A DNA stretch of 64,000 bases from Umbilicaria muhlenbergii (taxonomy: Eukaryota; Ascomycota; Lecanoromycetes; Umbilicariales; Umbilicariaceae): contig KK106983.1 in assembly GCA_000611775.1 (NCBI GenBank), positions 1,204,575-1,268,574 of the forward strand. Reading direction: 5' to 3'. Positions 50,701 to 63,382 of the stretch are shown here, piece by piece (positions within the stretch are counted from its first letter, which is position 1; the number at the start of each line of letters is the position of its first letter). Under the pieces are notes generated by a model. That model saw nothing but the letters and a program-made list of their open reading frames with translations. It searched no databases and had not been told where the DNA came from. The position numbers and the translations under genes are program-made.

Positions 50701-52792
50701 TATATGCTTGAAATACATCTTTTCCACTTGCTTCTGTAAGAAATGTTGTTCAGGATTTTTGTTTTGCATTTTTAATAACTTGAAAGTACTCAGATCTGCT
50801 TTTTGTGAATTTAATTCACTGTCTTTCAGATTAATCATGCTTGTTGTAATGTCTTCTTGCTGTTGACAGTTCTTTTCTTAGCCTGATGAGGTTTTCTGTT
50901 TATTATACTTTGAATTTGTTGCATGATTTTCATCTAGGAATATTGTCTTTCACAGTTTATGCAATTAAGTCTCTTAAGTTTTCAGTCATTTGTTCTAATG
51001 ACTGATTTAAACTTATTGCTTTTGCATTTTGCTGTAATTCCTTTGTGAAGTTCTTTCAATTCACTTTTTGTATGTTAAACGGCGCGTTGAATGAGCTTTT
51101 CATCAGTGTAAGGTTTTCAGTAATTATTGAAAACTGAATAACCTCATGATCTGAATCAGTATAGACTTCTTCATTGACTTGTCAATCAATTATTTTCAGT
51201 ATTAATTGATTTGTTGCAAATGTTAAGTCTAGAACTGATGAATATTGTTTATTTACAATATGTTTAATGAACATCATAGTGTCTGATATATTGATTAAAT
51301 CACAGTGATTTATTTGCAATCATTGTAGTAAGCTTTCTGCATTTTTTGCATCTGTGATTGTGAAGTTTCATCATGCATGATGTGCATTAAAATCTTCACA
51401 GACTAAAGTTCTTAATGTTGCAGTTATTTGACTTAACACTCTTTCTACCATTCATGTATTTAATTCAGGCTGAAGAGACCTTTTATTATATACATTCAAC
51501 AGTAGAATTTCTTCTAAACTTGATACAGAAATAAATAAAGCTTGTAAATCTGCATCCTTTGATATATCTGATCTAGACGTGCATTTTATTCCTTTGTTTG
51601 CTTTTATAATAAATGTTAAAACTCATGGTCTGAGTTCTGATGTTGAGATAATGCTAGTAAATGCTGAGTGTGAAATAATACTGTTATTTGACTCAATTCA
51701 TGATTCTTGAATTAACATAATATTTATTTTCCTCACTGCAGCTTCTAAACATGATTGCATGACATTTGTTGATCTATTGCAGTTATGTTGAAAAATCTGT
51801 ATTTTAAATAATTCCTGCAGGTCTGTGTTTGAATGTTGTGTGTTTATAAAACACATTATTCATTCATGATTAAAGGGTCTCTGTCTGCTGAATAAAGTTC
51901 AACTGCTTTATAATATTCACAGTCTTTGCTATTCACCTGGTGATTTTCTTTGCAATTTGCACACTTTATTATTGTGTGACTGCATATTTCTTGTCCCTTT
52001 TTGCAAATAAAGCACGTGTGCTTCCTGGTATAATGATTTTCAGCGCATATTTGGCATTTGACTTCATACATGCACTTATGCTGTGTGTGATCAAATCCTT
52101 GACATTTAATGCATTGCTCATAAGGTTTGCAGTCTGTGTATTCCACGGTATGCAGTGAATTTTCAGTCATTATTAACTTAAATCTCAAGGCTTTTTCAGC
52201 CTCTTGACTGCTTGCAAAGGCAATGACTGCAGATGAATGCTTTTTGAATTTTCTACTCTTTGTCATAAATATTCAGCTTGGTTTACATATCAATTTTAAA
52301 CCTTTATTGAAGATCTTCACTTCATTTTTTAGCAATTGCATTTCCTCTGCATTGTTGAAAATCTTTATAGATACTTCATGTAGAATTATCTTATATCATT
52401 TCTGATCTTTTCACATATGAACTAGATTCAGGTTTAATTCTGACTCTCAGATATTTTTATATTATAATAACTCTTCTGCACTGCTCTCTTCTACTGCAGT
52501 GAGGATTATACTATTTTGTGATTTAAAAATAATAGCTGTTGTGATCAACACCTTTGCAATTTTTGCATTTTTTAATGCATTGTTGACTTTGTCTTGAACT
52601 TGCATTGAGTTGAAGCTTGCTGTTGCAATTGATGTTTTTGATGTTAACAGTACTCTGTGTTCCCTTTGTGTAATCTGCTTAATCTCTTTGATTAATGCAG
52701 ACTTTTGTGCCTTTTTAATCACCTTCATTCATGATTTATTGCTGTTTTGAGTCAACATTTACGCAAATGTTGATTTTGAGCTTTGGTGTTTT
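47768..52792 (-). mobile_element. Tad-like LINE, reversed, degenerate and 5'-truncated
   Basis: Non-LTR retrotransposon on the minus strand. In its own order: the end of ORF1 with Cys-rich knuckles (51856-52266; CIKCQGFDHTQHKC, CQICAENHYTRKHTC), an apurinic-type endonuclease (about 50940-51840), reverse transcriptase (about 49400-50700, with GSSISSILFLIYI and the catalytic YINDVALYI), RNase H (about 48400-48900, with FYTDESK and DAELYVI) and a 3' untranslated end with an A-rich tail at 47768. This domain order, with a C-terminal RNase H, fits the fungal Tad1 clade. The 5' part of ORF1 is cut at 52792 by the hAT end. Many stops interrupt the frames; Trp positions commonly read TGA. It is not functional. 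Confidence 0.82.
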
Positions 52793-53883
52793 TAGGCTGT
52801 CACTGCAGGTCAGGGTGACATTAAGTTAAGTTGAGTTAAATCAGATCAGATAACAGTGTCTTAATGATTTTAAACTCATCTTAACATGTCAAGTCAGAGC
52901 AGGTAATAAAGTAAGACACTGAAGGTTTTATAAAATCTGTTAAGCCTTTATACATGATGCATTTTATTCACACAAGGGTTAAAACTTTACTTTTGTGTAT
53001 TAAGGTTATCACTTATGCAGGTCAGAGTGATCTCAATTTAAGTTTCATGTTTTTATTACTACATTAGTATCCTATCCTACAGAAACAATTTAAACATTAT
53101 CATTTAACATTACTTCTTCAGTCATCATGCTGCCTTGAAGCAGGTATGACCCTTGAATTCTGCATTTTAATGATATACAGTGCAAGATTTTCACCTGAAT
53201 CAAGAAGCAAGAGATGTTTTATTAAGATCATATTCTTACTCTGAATAGTGACCTGCTTTTCATGAATGATGAGCAAATTGATATCTGCGTGAGAGCATTA
53301 ACTTTAGCATTACTTTGTATTTCAGACAACTTACTTTTAAAAAATGAAATCAACAACATCTCTGTTAACTCCTGCAATGTCAGCAGAGCAGTCTTTTGTC
53401 AACATATTTTTTTAACATTAATGTTCTGCATGCCTGGCAGATCAATTATGATTTCATGTATTAAATATTAAAATGTAACTTTCAGAATAAGCAGCTCTTC
53501 TGTAAGCTGATAATATTTAATTTCATGAAGAGTTTTCACTGCAAAAGAGCATTAACTTCTGACATTATTAATTAATATGAGAAACTTACTTTCTGACTTA
53601 ATCTTTCACAAAATCTTTAACTGCTCTGAGTGAGCAGGTCCTTTTCCTTGAGGTGTAAATTATGTAATTAATCATCATTATGTTAAGTCTTTCTGATGCT
53701 TCTCTGCAGTTTTATTTTTTGATGATTTATAAATCTTCACTGACTTTCTGACTTGATGAAGCTCATCTTTGAAAGGAGGAGAAACAACTGACAGATGTTT
53801 AACTTCATTTTTAATATACATCATACTTCAATTACCTAGTAGGCATTAGCTTTCAGCATTATTATGAGTGTTGACTTGTCTAA

Positions 53884-54997
53884 CATCAGCAATTTAGCAA
53901 GTTAGCTTTGAGTTAGTTTTTAACACTTTGAGCGCTCTGAGCTTCTGATCTCATGTCTCAGTTAACAGCCGCTCTTAGCACCTGCTGAGCACTTTGAGCT
54001 CAACCTTAAATCTTGAGCAGAACATCAAAATTTTGTGATAAAAAAACAATTATTAAAACAATTGTTTAAACAAGTACACACACAGTGTTATAATAACAGT
54101 AAAACTTATAATAAGTAAACTTTTGCTAAAATTCACTTTTCTGCAATAAAAAATCATGATTTGTTGAGTCTGAAAGCACTGTATAAGTGTTGAGTTCTGA
54201 ATATTTAAAGAACTTCAAGATTTTCATCACTTAAAAATTTACACACTTTAATAACTTTTGCAACTCAACAGATATGAAGAAACTTTCAATGCATAAATTA
54301 TAAAAAACAGTATTATCTATTAATGTTAAATTAAAAGTTTCTTCATAACTGCTATTGTTGTTAAGTTATATTTAATTCAAGTTTTCAATAGCAAAAAATC
54401 TTTCAAAAAAAGTCACATACTTTGAATAACTATTGCGCTTTTATACTTATAATATAACTTTCAGGTTATAAGTTGTAGAGAATAAGCTGTTTAAGAGTTT
54501 TCTGATACAAAGTTTCTTTTTATGTGTTGTTGGTGTTGAGTTATTCAAAAAGTCATTAAAAATCTGTTTATTAATGTTGTAATTTTCATCACTGAAAGTT
54601 TGAAATCAATATAACTTTTTAACAACAACAGTTATAAAAAAACTTTAAGTTATAAAACTGTTTAATAGCTTCTTCTCTACAACTTATAAACTGAAAGTTA
54701 TATCATCAGTATAAAAGCGCAATAGTTATTCAATATGCTAATATATTTATAATTAGTTAAAAGTTTTTTAATTCATAACTATTGCAAATTAAAACTTATG
54801 AAGAAATCTTTAGTTTGTAAAGTGTACAGAATAAAGAGATTTAAAACTTTTCAATAAAAAGTTTTTTATTATTCATGAAGGTATAATAGTTATTTAAAGT
54901 GTAAGATTTGTATGAACTCATTTACTGCTCAGAGAGTGCTCTGAGTGCATAAAGTACTATTAACTAAAATCTTATTTTTGAGCGGGCTGCCAAGTTG
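53884..54997 (-). repeat. 1,114-bp hairpin-rich repeat, copy 3
   Basis: Third copy, same orientation as copy 2 (starts CATCAGCAA, ends GCCAAGTTG), lying inside the left part of the hAT element. It retains the hairpin arms. Differences among the copies are substitutions; total length is unchanged, and many fall at CpG sites (for example TAGCGAAAA in copy 2 reads TAGCAAAAA here). Confidence 0.85.
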
Positions 54998-56300
54998 CAG
55001 ATGAACTATACTTGTGAAAAGTGATGAAGGTGTATGACTAACTAAGAGAGACAAGAGATGCATCAAAGAGATATGTTGAATATAATGAAAAGTGATGATT
55101 GTGACAGAGTGAGTTGAAAGTGATTGAGTATGTTGAAGATGACAGAATATGTTGAAGGTGATGAGTTCTGAAGATGATGAAGTGCATTAAAGATGATGAG
55201 TTTACTGAAGATGATGAAGTGTGTTGAAGTTGAAAAGATATGTCAAAGATGAAGAAGCATATCAAAAAGATGTGTAAGATCTGAAGATAATAAAATATCA
55301 ATCATCAAGAATGAATGCAGACATTATTTATAAGCATTATTTAACTGACAGGTATTTAAGCAGAGAACAACATGAAAAACATGTGTTAAAAATAATGAGA
55401 AAAGTATGCAGAGTTTGAAGATTTAAAGAGAAGCAAACCTCTGTCAACATGAATCAATATCACAGGTGTTATCTAGAAGCATTATTTAATTAAAACTTTA
55501 ATAATGAGATGTAGAAGGGAGATGTTAAAGTGCATGAAAAAAAGAACATGATCAGCTGCAGATTTTACATCTATAATCAAGTTGTCAAATCAACATAACA
55601 CTTTCAGCACATTCACTGTAAAGGTGAAATGTTGTGACATTAATATTTAACTTTTAGCACATTCACTGCAGAGGTGAGATGCTGTGATATCAACATAAGT
55701 TTTCAGAAACATGATTAAAATACATAAACATAAACATTCCTTGTGCAACTCACCTCTGCTCATGTTATCATCATTTGATTTGCACTTCACCTCATCATTT
55801 AAGTAATGTTATAAATTAATATCAACATTAAATCCTGTTTAGCAGCGCTTTTAATCACATAAACCTCAGTATCAAAATTCATAAGTTAAAGAACAACTTA
55901 TCAGCTGCACATATTAATCTCTTTCAACATTCATTCTTCTTCATCATTTAACAGCATGTTTCATTTCTTCAGGTACTGCTCACATGTCAATGATAATGAC
56001 AATTATTAATACTTACTGTTTAGTTTACATCACTTCTTCATTAATACATCTGATCACCCGCCTCCTCACTCTCTTATGTCAGAAGTAAGGTAATGATCAA
56101 AGATAATACTCACATCATAAAAGACAGATCATTAACTTATATAATAATGATACAATTAAATCTTTTTCTCACTTCATCATGATTAATCTACCTATCACGC
56201 CTCAGTGAGCAGGTCAATGTAAAATAAATATTATATTAATCACTTTATAAAAGCACCTCAGCAAATATAATCAGCATGAAAGCATGATCAGAAAGCAGCA
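54998..56300. other. Left part of the hAT element, non-coding
   Basis: AT-rich DNA within the hAT boundaries. At about 55020-55290 it has a loose tandem pattern of GATGATGAAGTG-like words. The rest shows no protein similarity. Confidence 0.4.
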
Positions 56301-56689
56301 AAAGTGCTATAATGAAATTAATAATCAAATTATAATTACACGTGCTAAAAATACAGATGAGCAGGTTAAGTTGAAATATCATTAAAAAATACAAAAGATA
56401 ACATCAAGTTGAAATGAAATGAGTCATGATGAACATTAAGTCTTGTTGAAAAATGCCTGAGAAGTTAAGTCTGTGAAACATATCAAGAAGAAGTTGTCAG
56501 GTAAGATTAATAAATAATGCTCATTTTATAAGCTACTTACACTTATAACAAAATAATTTAAACAAAATCTCATGAATATCTGAAATGAGATTATCTTTAA
56601 GTATGAAAATGTGAAAGATGAGTTCCTTCAAGCCTTGCTGTGAAAGAGTAACAAAATCAAGTGAAATCTAACATGCATCAATGAGAGGA

Positions 56690-56800
56690 ACAATGATGAT
56701 GAAGACATTAATATTAATGATGAAGAGAATGAAGATGATGATGAAGATGATGATGAAGATGATGATGATGCTGACACTGATGATGAAGAGAAGAAGATAA
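56690..56800 (+). repeat. GAT/GAA trinucleotide-rich tract
   Basis: Imperfect GAT/GAA repeats which in the transposase frame would read as an Asp/Glu-rich segment. They lie upstream of the recognisable hAT core, so they may be part of the old transposase N-terminal region. Confidence 0.6.
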
Positions 56801-57088
56801 GCAGATATAAGCATTAATTAATAACATTATCTACTGATAAATGAGTATAAATGTCAGAGGAGATTGAAGAGGTAATTTTTAAACATAATGTTTCAATTAT
56901 GCAGCATCTTGAATAACTGATATATCATGCTGATTATGAGTTATTGAAGCAAGTCAGCTCTGAGGTAATGCTTGAAGATAATGCTGATAAGCTTGATTTT
57001 AACATGAATACAGAATCTGAAAAAGAAGCTTATAAATTTTTAAAAAAATTTTCATTTTCCTGCATACATTGCATGTAACATTAATGAG

Positions 57089-57337
57089 TTGAAGGATGAT
57101 CTGAAAGCTAAGAATAATACTTATGCAGCTGAAGAATCAGTGAAGGAGGAAGTGCTGATTAAGAAGAAAATTATTAAGATATTAAAAAATGATTCAATAA
57201 CAAATCATGAGCTTTTCATGAAGAACTTATTGATGTATAATGAGGAAAACTTTGTGATGAATGATATTAAAAAAAATAAGAATTTAAAATTGAAGTATGA
57301 GGAGACATCTGCATCAGAAGAAGAAGTTAAAGTTTAA
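57089..57337 (+). pseudogene. Surviving open segment near the hAT transposase N-terminus
   Basis: An 82-codon open stretch rich in Lys and Glu within the hAT element. It has no recognisable motif. It is best read as a remnant of the transposase N-terminal region or a second element-encoded frame, not as a host gene, since its base composition equals that of the surrounding element. Confidence 0.35.
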
Positions 57338-60300
57338 TTTTTTTTTATTAACTGCATATTTATACAATAAATTCAGGTGTGATCTACTGACATTATCATT
57401 TACTCACTTTCATTGATGCATAATATCATGCTTTAACACAGAAATTAAAGTCATAAGTTTGTAATGAAAGAGTGTGTTCCTCTTAACATATAATTATTCT
57501 TATTAAAGTGAGTAGCATGTTGAAATCTTAAATTTCATCTAATCACAGCTGTTTCATAACTTTTTTCATTTTCATGATTTTTAGCATCTTTTTAATTACT
57601 TGATCTTATAAGCTGAAGATGAATGAGCTTAATATCTTTTAACAGATCATCATAAGTCACTGCAAGATTATTTATAAGATGATCATCATCTTTGTTGCAC
57701 AAACAGGCTTTTTCATGCATCATAAATGTGATTGAATATTAATACTGCAGAGTTACATGTAATGTGATGATTATCTTTAATGAGCAAAGAGGTGTTTTAA
57801 TGCAAAGTACATGCAATCTGATATCTGTTCAATTACACTGCAGAGTTACATGTGCTTCATACATGTGTTTTAATCATTATTTTTCAGCATTACCTTTCAA
57901 GAGTAAAGGAGGTTTTCTGTGTAACATATTTATTCAACATCTCTTTTGATATGCATATAAGTGTAGTTATTCTTTACACAACAATATTTTCTTTTTTAAA
58001 TCATTCATCACTGCAATTTCTGCATACACTTCTATCAATATGTTTCAATATGATAATGACTTTTCTCTCTCAGAAGCAGAAGAAATTCTCACTCTTTTTT
58101 CATAATCACAAACCTCTCAGAAATCTGAGGATGCTTAAATCTTATCTCATGTTCTTCAAAATCTATCACCACTTATTACACTTCAATGCAACACTCTCAA
58201 GACACACATTTTCTGAAAAAGTGACAAGTGATATGTGAAACTCTTTCATGAGTGATGAAAGTCAACCTTACATGATCTTCACACTCATAACAAACTGAAA
58301 GATAATTTTAAATGAACATTTATTACTCAGTTCTTCAACTACTGAAACCTGTTTAAGCAGGTCACAGTCATGTGAAGTGAAAAGTTAAATTTACAATGTA
58401 AGCTTTATTAAGCTGTCATCAGTCACTTGAATATGAAGAACACTGATTTCAGCATTATGAAGAAGCATTTGCATTTAAATTGCTGCAAGATATCATTTAA
58501 ATGAAAGCATTCATAATTTACACTGAATGAACTGTTGCAGTCAACAGTAAGTTTATTTCTTTTTATGTATTACCTTTCTTATCAGTATTAATGCTGAAAG
58601 TTAATGCCCTTATGATATTTCTTAAAAATGAACAGTATGCAACCTTGACATTTTGATATATATAAAGAAGGCCTTTAAACAGCAAATTATTAATGCACTC
58701 ATATCTATGAACACCTCCTTTTAATTCATTGAGAACAAGCAGCTTCATATCACTCTTATGATGCTTTAAGATGATATTCAGATATCTTGTCACAATAAAA
58801 TCTGAAACCTTGTCACAGATTAATATCAAAAAGTGATGCTCACTGTATAAGAGAGTCTTGCTCAGATAAATAGTAAAATGTCATTAACTTTAAACTGTTG
58901 ATTTCATAATCATTTATCCTTCTTGGCGGTTACTGCCTATTACATTGATAATAACTGAAACTACAATGAGGCCTTATTGAGATTTAAGCATGTAAATGAA
59001 TTACATATTGAAGTCACTCTGACAGGTCACATCCTTAATATTTTAAAAATCTTTAAAATCAAGAACAAGCTCTTCACTATCATTATGAATAACATCTTTG
59101 ATAATATCATTATATGCACACATCTGAAGTCAGTCTTGAGTGGTGATCATGATATTCAATGAGACAATGCTGAAGTAATAATATCATGCATGACACATGT
59201 TCTAGCTCTTGCTGTTAAGGCTTTACTGAAGTCACTTAATATAAACATTAAAAATGATCATCATGTGAAGATATGAGATGTGAACAAGTTGATAAAGATT
59301 CAAGAGAAGATATCTTTGATTAACATCATGCAAAAGGCAAGTGAAATGATAATGCTCATTGATAATGCTTAAATGTTAACAACATGTGATAGATTTAATA
59401 TCTCTCAATTACAATTAACTCTTCCTCACAGAGATTCAAATGATTTGCAGATATTCAACAGCAAGTTTATGTAAACAGCTTAAATTAAAAACCTCTTCAA
59501 ATAATTTAAGATGTCAAGATGTGATGAAATTTTACATATGACATGCTTTTTTAAATTTATGTTTTATGAGAGGCCCTGCGCAACTTTGTCTTTAATAAAC
59601 AAAATAGAAAGCTCTGAGTTCTTGTAATCATTAATTCAAAATGAGAACAGGTCTGTTATCTTTTAACATTATTAAAGTCATTTAAAGACTGAACTGCAGC
59701 ATTTTCAAAAATTACTGAAGTTACAATACATAAGACCTGATACATGTACAATCAACTCATTAATCACATTGCAGATCACTGCTGCTGAGTGCAGTTAAAA
59801 ATCACTCTCTGAAAATGTGAACTGATCACTGCCCTGAAAGCCTGCCAGGATAAGTTGAGGAATTATTATGAAAATTTACAGGCAAGTTAATGATGAATTT
59901 ATAATCTTGTAACTGTTCTAGACCTGTCATGTAAGATGATTAAGTATAAAATAACTTCAATGCATATATCTGCTTGATCATGACTAATGCATCATAAGGG
60001 AAGGAAGTAACAAAATCTTAAGAAATTAAGTGAAATCAACAGTTTCAAGATTATTATAATCTACATTACTTAAAATATGAGAGTCTGACTATGAACTCAA
60101 CTACCACTGCAGATCAGTCACAGAATATGAATCTTAATGCATTAATTAAACAAATGAAGCTGAAGGATCAACAATGAACAGATACTTAAAATGATATCTT
60201 TAAATATCTTTTCATGTCAGTCAATTATGTCAATGATTCACTAAAGGTAATGCTCAAAAGTAATGCTGATATGAGGCTTGAGATAATTACATCACTAAAT

Positions 60301-61495
60301 GTGAAGTGTCAACTACAGTGACTTTAAAAGTTTTTCTCAGATGACAAGAGATGTTCTTGCTGTATGTGCCTCTGAAGTAGATGTGAAATGCATCTTTAAT
60401 ATGATTAAAGATATCTGCAATTAATGACATGAACATCTGAGTGCTGAGATTATACATATACTCTGTTTAATCAAGTATTATGAGTGAAACACCTTGTTGA
60501 ATGACCTTATTGATGATGATGACAATGATGAGGAAGTCAGCACCTCTGAAACCTGAACTCAAGAAGCCTCTGTTCTGAATGAGTGAATTATAACAGATGA
60601 TGAGGAGGCTTATAAGTTCATGAAGACACTTCAATGAAGGAAGCTTACCTCTGTCAAGTGCAAAGCAGTGACAATGAACAGTGATAATCATGATGAGTCT
60701 GACATGAATGATTTGAATGATATGAAAGTAGATGAACTTGCTGATATGCATTAAATAAGAGCGCAAATGAGGTAGAGTGATGACTCAGATGCCTTTATTG
60801 TGATTGAAGATGTATCAGAGGGCAGAGGGCAAGATGATTTTAACATTTTTTTATCATCTGATGACTTAATGACCTCTCTCACTTCAGCATGAATGAATGA
60901 AGCTTGAAGAAGATCAACTACAGTCAGTTGAGGCAAGCAACCTATGAATTCAACATATGAGTGACACATCATTATCAGTATCAGTCAATCAGTATTGCTG
61001 TCTGCAGATCAACGCCAGGTTGCATTATAAAATCAGTTACAAATACAGTCTGCAAAGTTAAAAAAAGTATACAGTCATCATAAATTCTAAATAGACATTA
61101 CCTTTGAGCATTACCTTTGAACATTACTTTTCTAGCATATCATGTTTTTCTTCATATTTGCACAGTGCTCACAATGTATAATATCAGTCTTTGCTGATTA
61201 ATAATTCAATTACAAATATGTAAGAGTATTCAATTATCATAATACTTATCTTTAATAACAACATAATGCAAAGCTGTGATAACATGAGAAGAAAAGTAAT
61301 GTTATTACTTATATTAAATTTACTACTGTTATGATGACTAAGCAATTTTAATCATATATGATTAGTTCAGTGTTCACATGAGTACCTCAGGGTTGACCTG
61401 GTTGATCACTAAATATCAGATTCATGAAGGGGCTGAACTTATGAGTCAAGTCTCTGATCATTGACCTGACCTGACCTGACTCAAATGACAGCCTA

Positions 61496-62493
61496 GATCT
61501 TCACCTCATTCTTTAGCAATTGCATTCCCTCTGCATTGTTGAAAATCTCTGTAGATACTTCATGTAGAATTATCTTATATCATTTCTGATCTTTTTGCAC
61601 ATGAACTAGATTCAGGTTTAATTCTGACTCTCAGATATTTTTATGTTGCAATAACTCTTCTGCATTGCTCTCTTCTACCACAGTGAGGATTATGCTATTT
61701 TGTGATCTAGAAATAGTAGCTGTTGCAATCAACACCTTTGCAATTTTTGCATTTTTCAATGCATTGTTGACTTTGTCTTGAACTTGCATTGAGTTGAAGC
61801 TTGCTGTTGCAATTGGTGTTTTTGATGTTAACAGTACTCTGTGTTCCCTTTGTGTAATCTGTTTAGTCTCTTTGATTAATGCAGACTTTTGCGCCTTTTT
61901 AATCACCTTCATTCATGGTTTATTGATGTTTTGAGTCAACATTTGCGCAAATGTTGATTTTGAGCTTTGGTGTTTTTGGGCGTTTTCAGCATTTTCAGTC
62001 ATACTCACTGAAAAGTTACCTGATTTAACTGGATTTTTTACCATATATTCAGGCCCTTGTTTTGCACTAGTACTGAAGGTTTTAGCCTTATCTGATGCAA
62101 TTTGACTGTTTTGTATTTCCGCGTGCTGTTTTTGGCTGTTTTGTGCAAATGCTGCATTTGCAACTTTTTGCATTTTCCCCGTGTTTTCTGCAGCTGTTTT
62201 TACACTTGCATTCACACTGTCTGTTTTGCGCAGTAGTAAATCCATTTTAGAATTTATGACCTGAATTTGACTTTGCAAGTGGTGGTTTTGCATGTTTGTG
62301 TTCAAATTTGTCAATTGTGAACTTTTCACATTTTGTGGGTTTTGCGACTTTGCGAGGTGGAAAATTGCCTGATTTAGGTCAAATTTTTGTGATGAGTGTG
62401 ATGCATTAACTAGATTTAACAGCGCAGAATTTGCTGCTAAATACAGTGATTTCATCATTTTGTGTCTTAAATTCAGCGTTTTTCCACTTTTAC
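61496..62493 (-). mobile_element. LINE ORF1 fragment, reversed (second copy)
   Basis: Minus-strand ORF1 piece of the same Tad-like family. Positions 61496-61976 match 52312-52792 of the first LINE with no length difference, and the piece then continues 5'-ward to about 62493, where homology to the forward copy at 63383 onward stops. The reading frame from about 62493 to 61913 is open. It encodes a Gln/Asn/Ser-rich N-terminal ORF1 region (LNLRHKMMKSLYLAANSALL, VKTAAENTGKMQKVANAAF). It keeps more CpG than the first LINE, so it is younger or less mutated. Confidence 0.75.
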
Positions 62494-63382
62494 TGTGAAC
62501 GCAAGTGTAAAGAACACGTGAATCAAACGTGGAAATCAAAAAGCAACCAAGCCACACATATGATATATTATTGTCATAGGCCTCATAAACTACTCAGTTC
62601 AGAGACTTAAATCCTTTTTTTCAATTCTCAAAGCCAGCGGTGATTGTGAAAGCACGGTGAATTCAAACATATCACAAAGTTGTCGCAATCCTCACATCAA
62701 AAACGAGTGAAAATCACAAAAACAACAACACAACAACCACAACACCTTTTTTCTTGATTTGTCACGTAAGAATTAGATTTAAATCTATCTTACACTGCTT
62801 TTACAAATCACAAAACATCAAAAACACATTATTATTCACTGCTTTCTGCCTTTGTTATTGTTCAACACACGTCAAGTCACGGTTCTTGAGAATTTTGGTG
62901 AGGTGTAAGCACTAAACCTTAAATCAATCACCTTGCAAAATATCATGAAACTTCACTTTTTCCGCATTTTCCTTCATGCTTTACAATACTAAAGGTCATT
63001 CTTTTTAAGTTTGACATAAAGGACTGTAAAAAGCTCAGATTAGCAAAAAAGCCTGCAGGGGAAAGCACTATTCTGAGTACAAGGAATATAAAGAACTCTC
63101 ATTAAGCATTTCATATATAAAAAGTAAAGACCAGCGAGTCTATATCATTTTCTATTTGAATAAGCTCAGATTAAGCCAGGCTACAGGTGATTTTAGGGGC
63201 TTTTATAAGACTTAAATTCTTAAGGATCATAGGAGCTACTTATTCTGAGTATCAGGGATAGAAAATGAGGCCTTTAGACTCTTGATTGTGCTTGAGTTTA
63301 TAAAGGAAGGGATATTAAACTTGAGGTAAATTCAGGATATCATCAGGACCAGAACGCCAGGAAAACATTAAAAAACATTATA
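62494..63382. other. Spacer between head-to-head LINE copies, probable LINE 5' leader
   Basis: About 890 bp between the reversed LINE piece and the forward ORF1. Its right part is likely the 5' untranslated leader and internal promoter of the forward LINE. An A/C-rich stretch (ACAACAACACAACAACC) lies near 62725. A 17-base word GAACGCAAGTGTAAAGA near 62497 also occurs inside the forward ORF1 at about 63934, in the same orientation, hinting at a rearranged junction. No host gene is seen. Confidence 0.4.

Larger units (their letters stand above)
52793..61495 (+). mobile_element. Long degenerate hAT DNA transposon
   Basis: The ends are inverted: TAGGCTGTCA at 52793-52802 and TGACAGCCTA at 61486-61495, both followed inwards by repeated AGGTCAGG words. 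The terminal T and A also match the LINE flanks, so the exact first base is ambiguous. A plus-strand hAT transposase remnant covers about 56300-60760: a core piece CMTHVLALAVKALLK at 59186-59230 and the C-terminal dimerisation signature RDVLAV...FNMIKDICN at about 60346-60425. Stops are frequent, mostly TGA at expected Trp positions. At 8.7 kb it is long for a hAT element; 1,114 bp of this is repeat copy 3. No 8-bp target duplication matches across the ends. Confidence 0.7.

Noticed and set aside
32206-54997. Solo LTR identity for the 1,114-bp repeat
   Set aside because: Ends are not TG...CA, no 4-6 bp target duplication is visible, and strong internal hairpins are atypical of LTRs.
27720-62000. 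Ordinary CpA-directed RIP as the cause of the AT-rich block
   Set aside because: CpA and TpG remain common and TpA is not dominant, while CpG is nearly gone. The pattern fits a different context preference, though a full count is needed.
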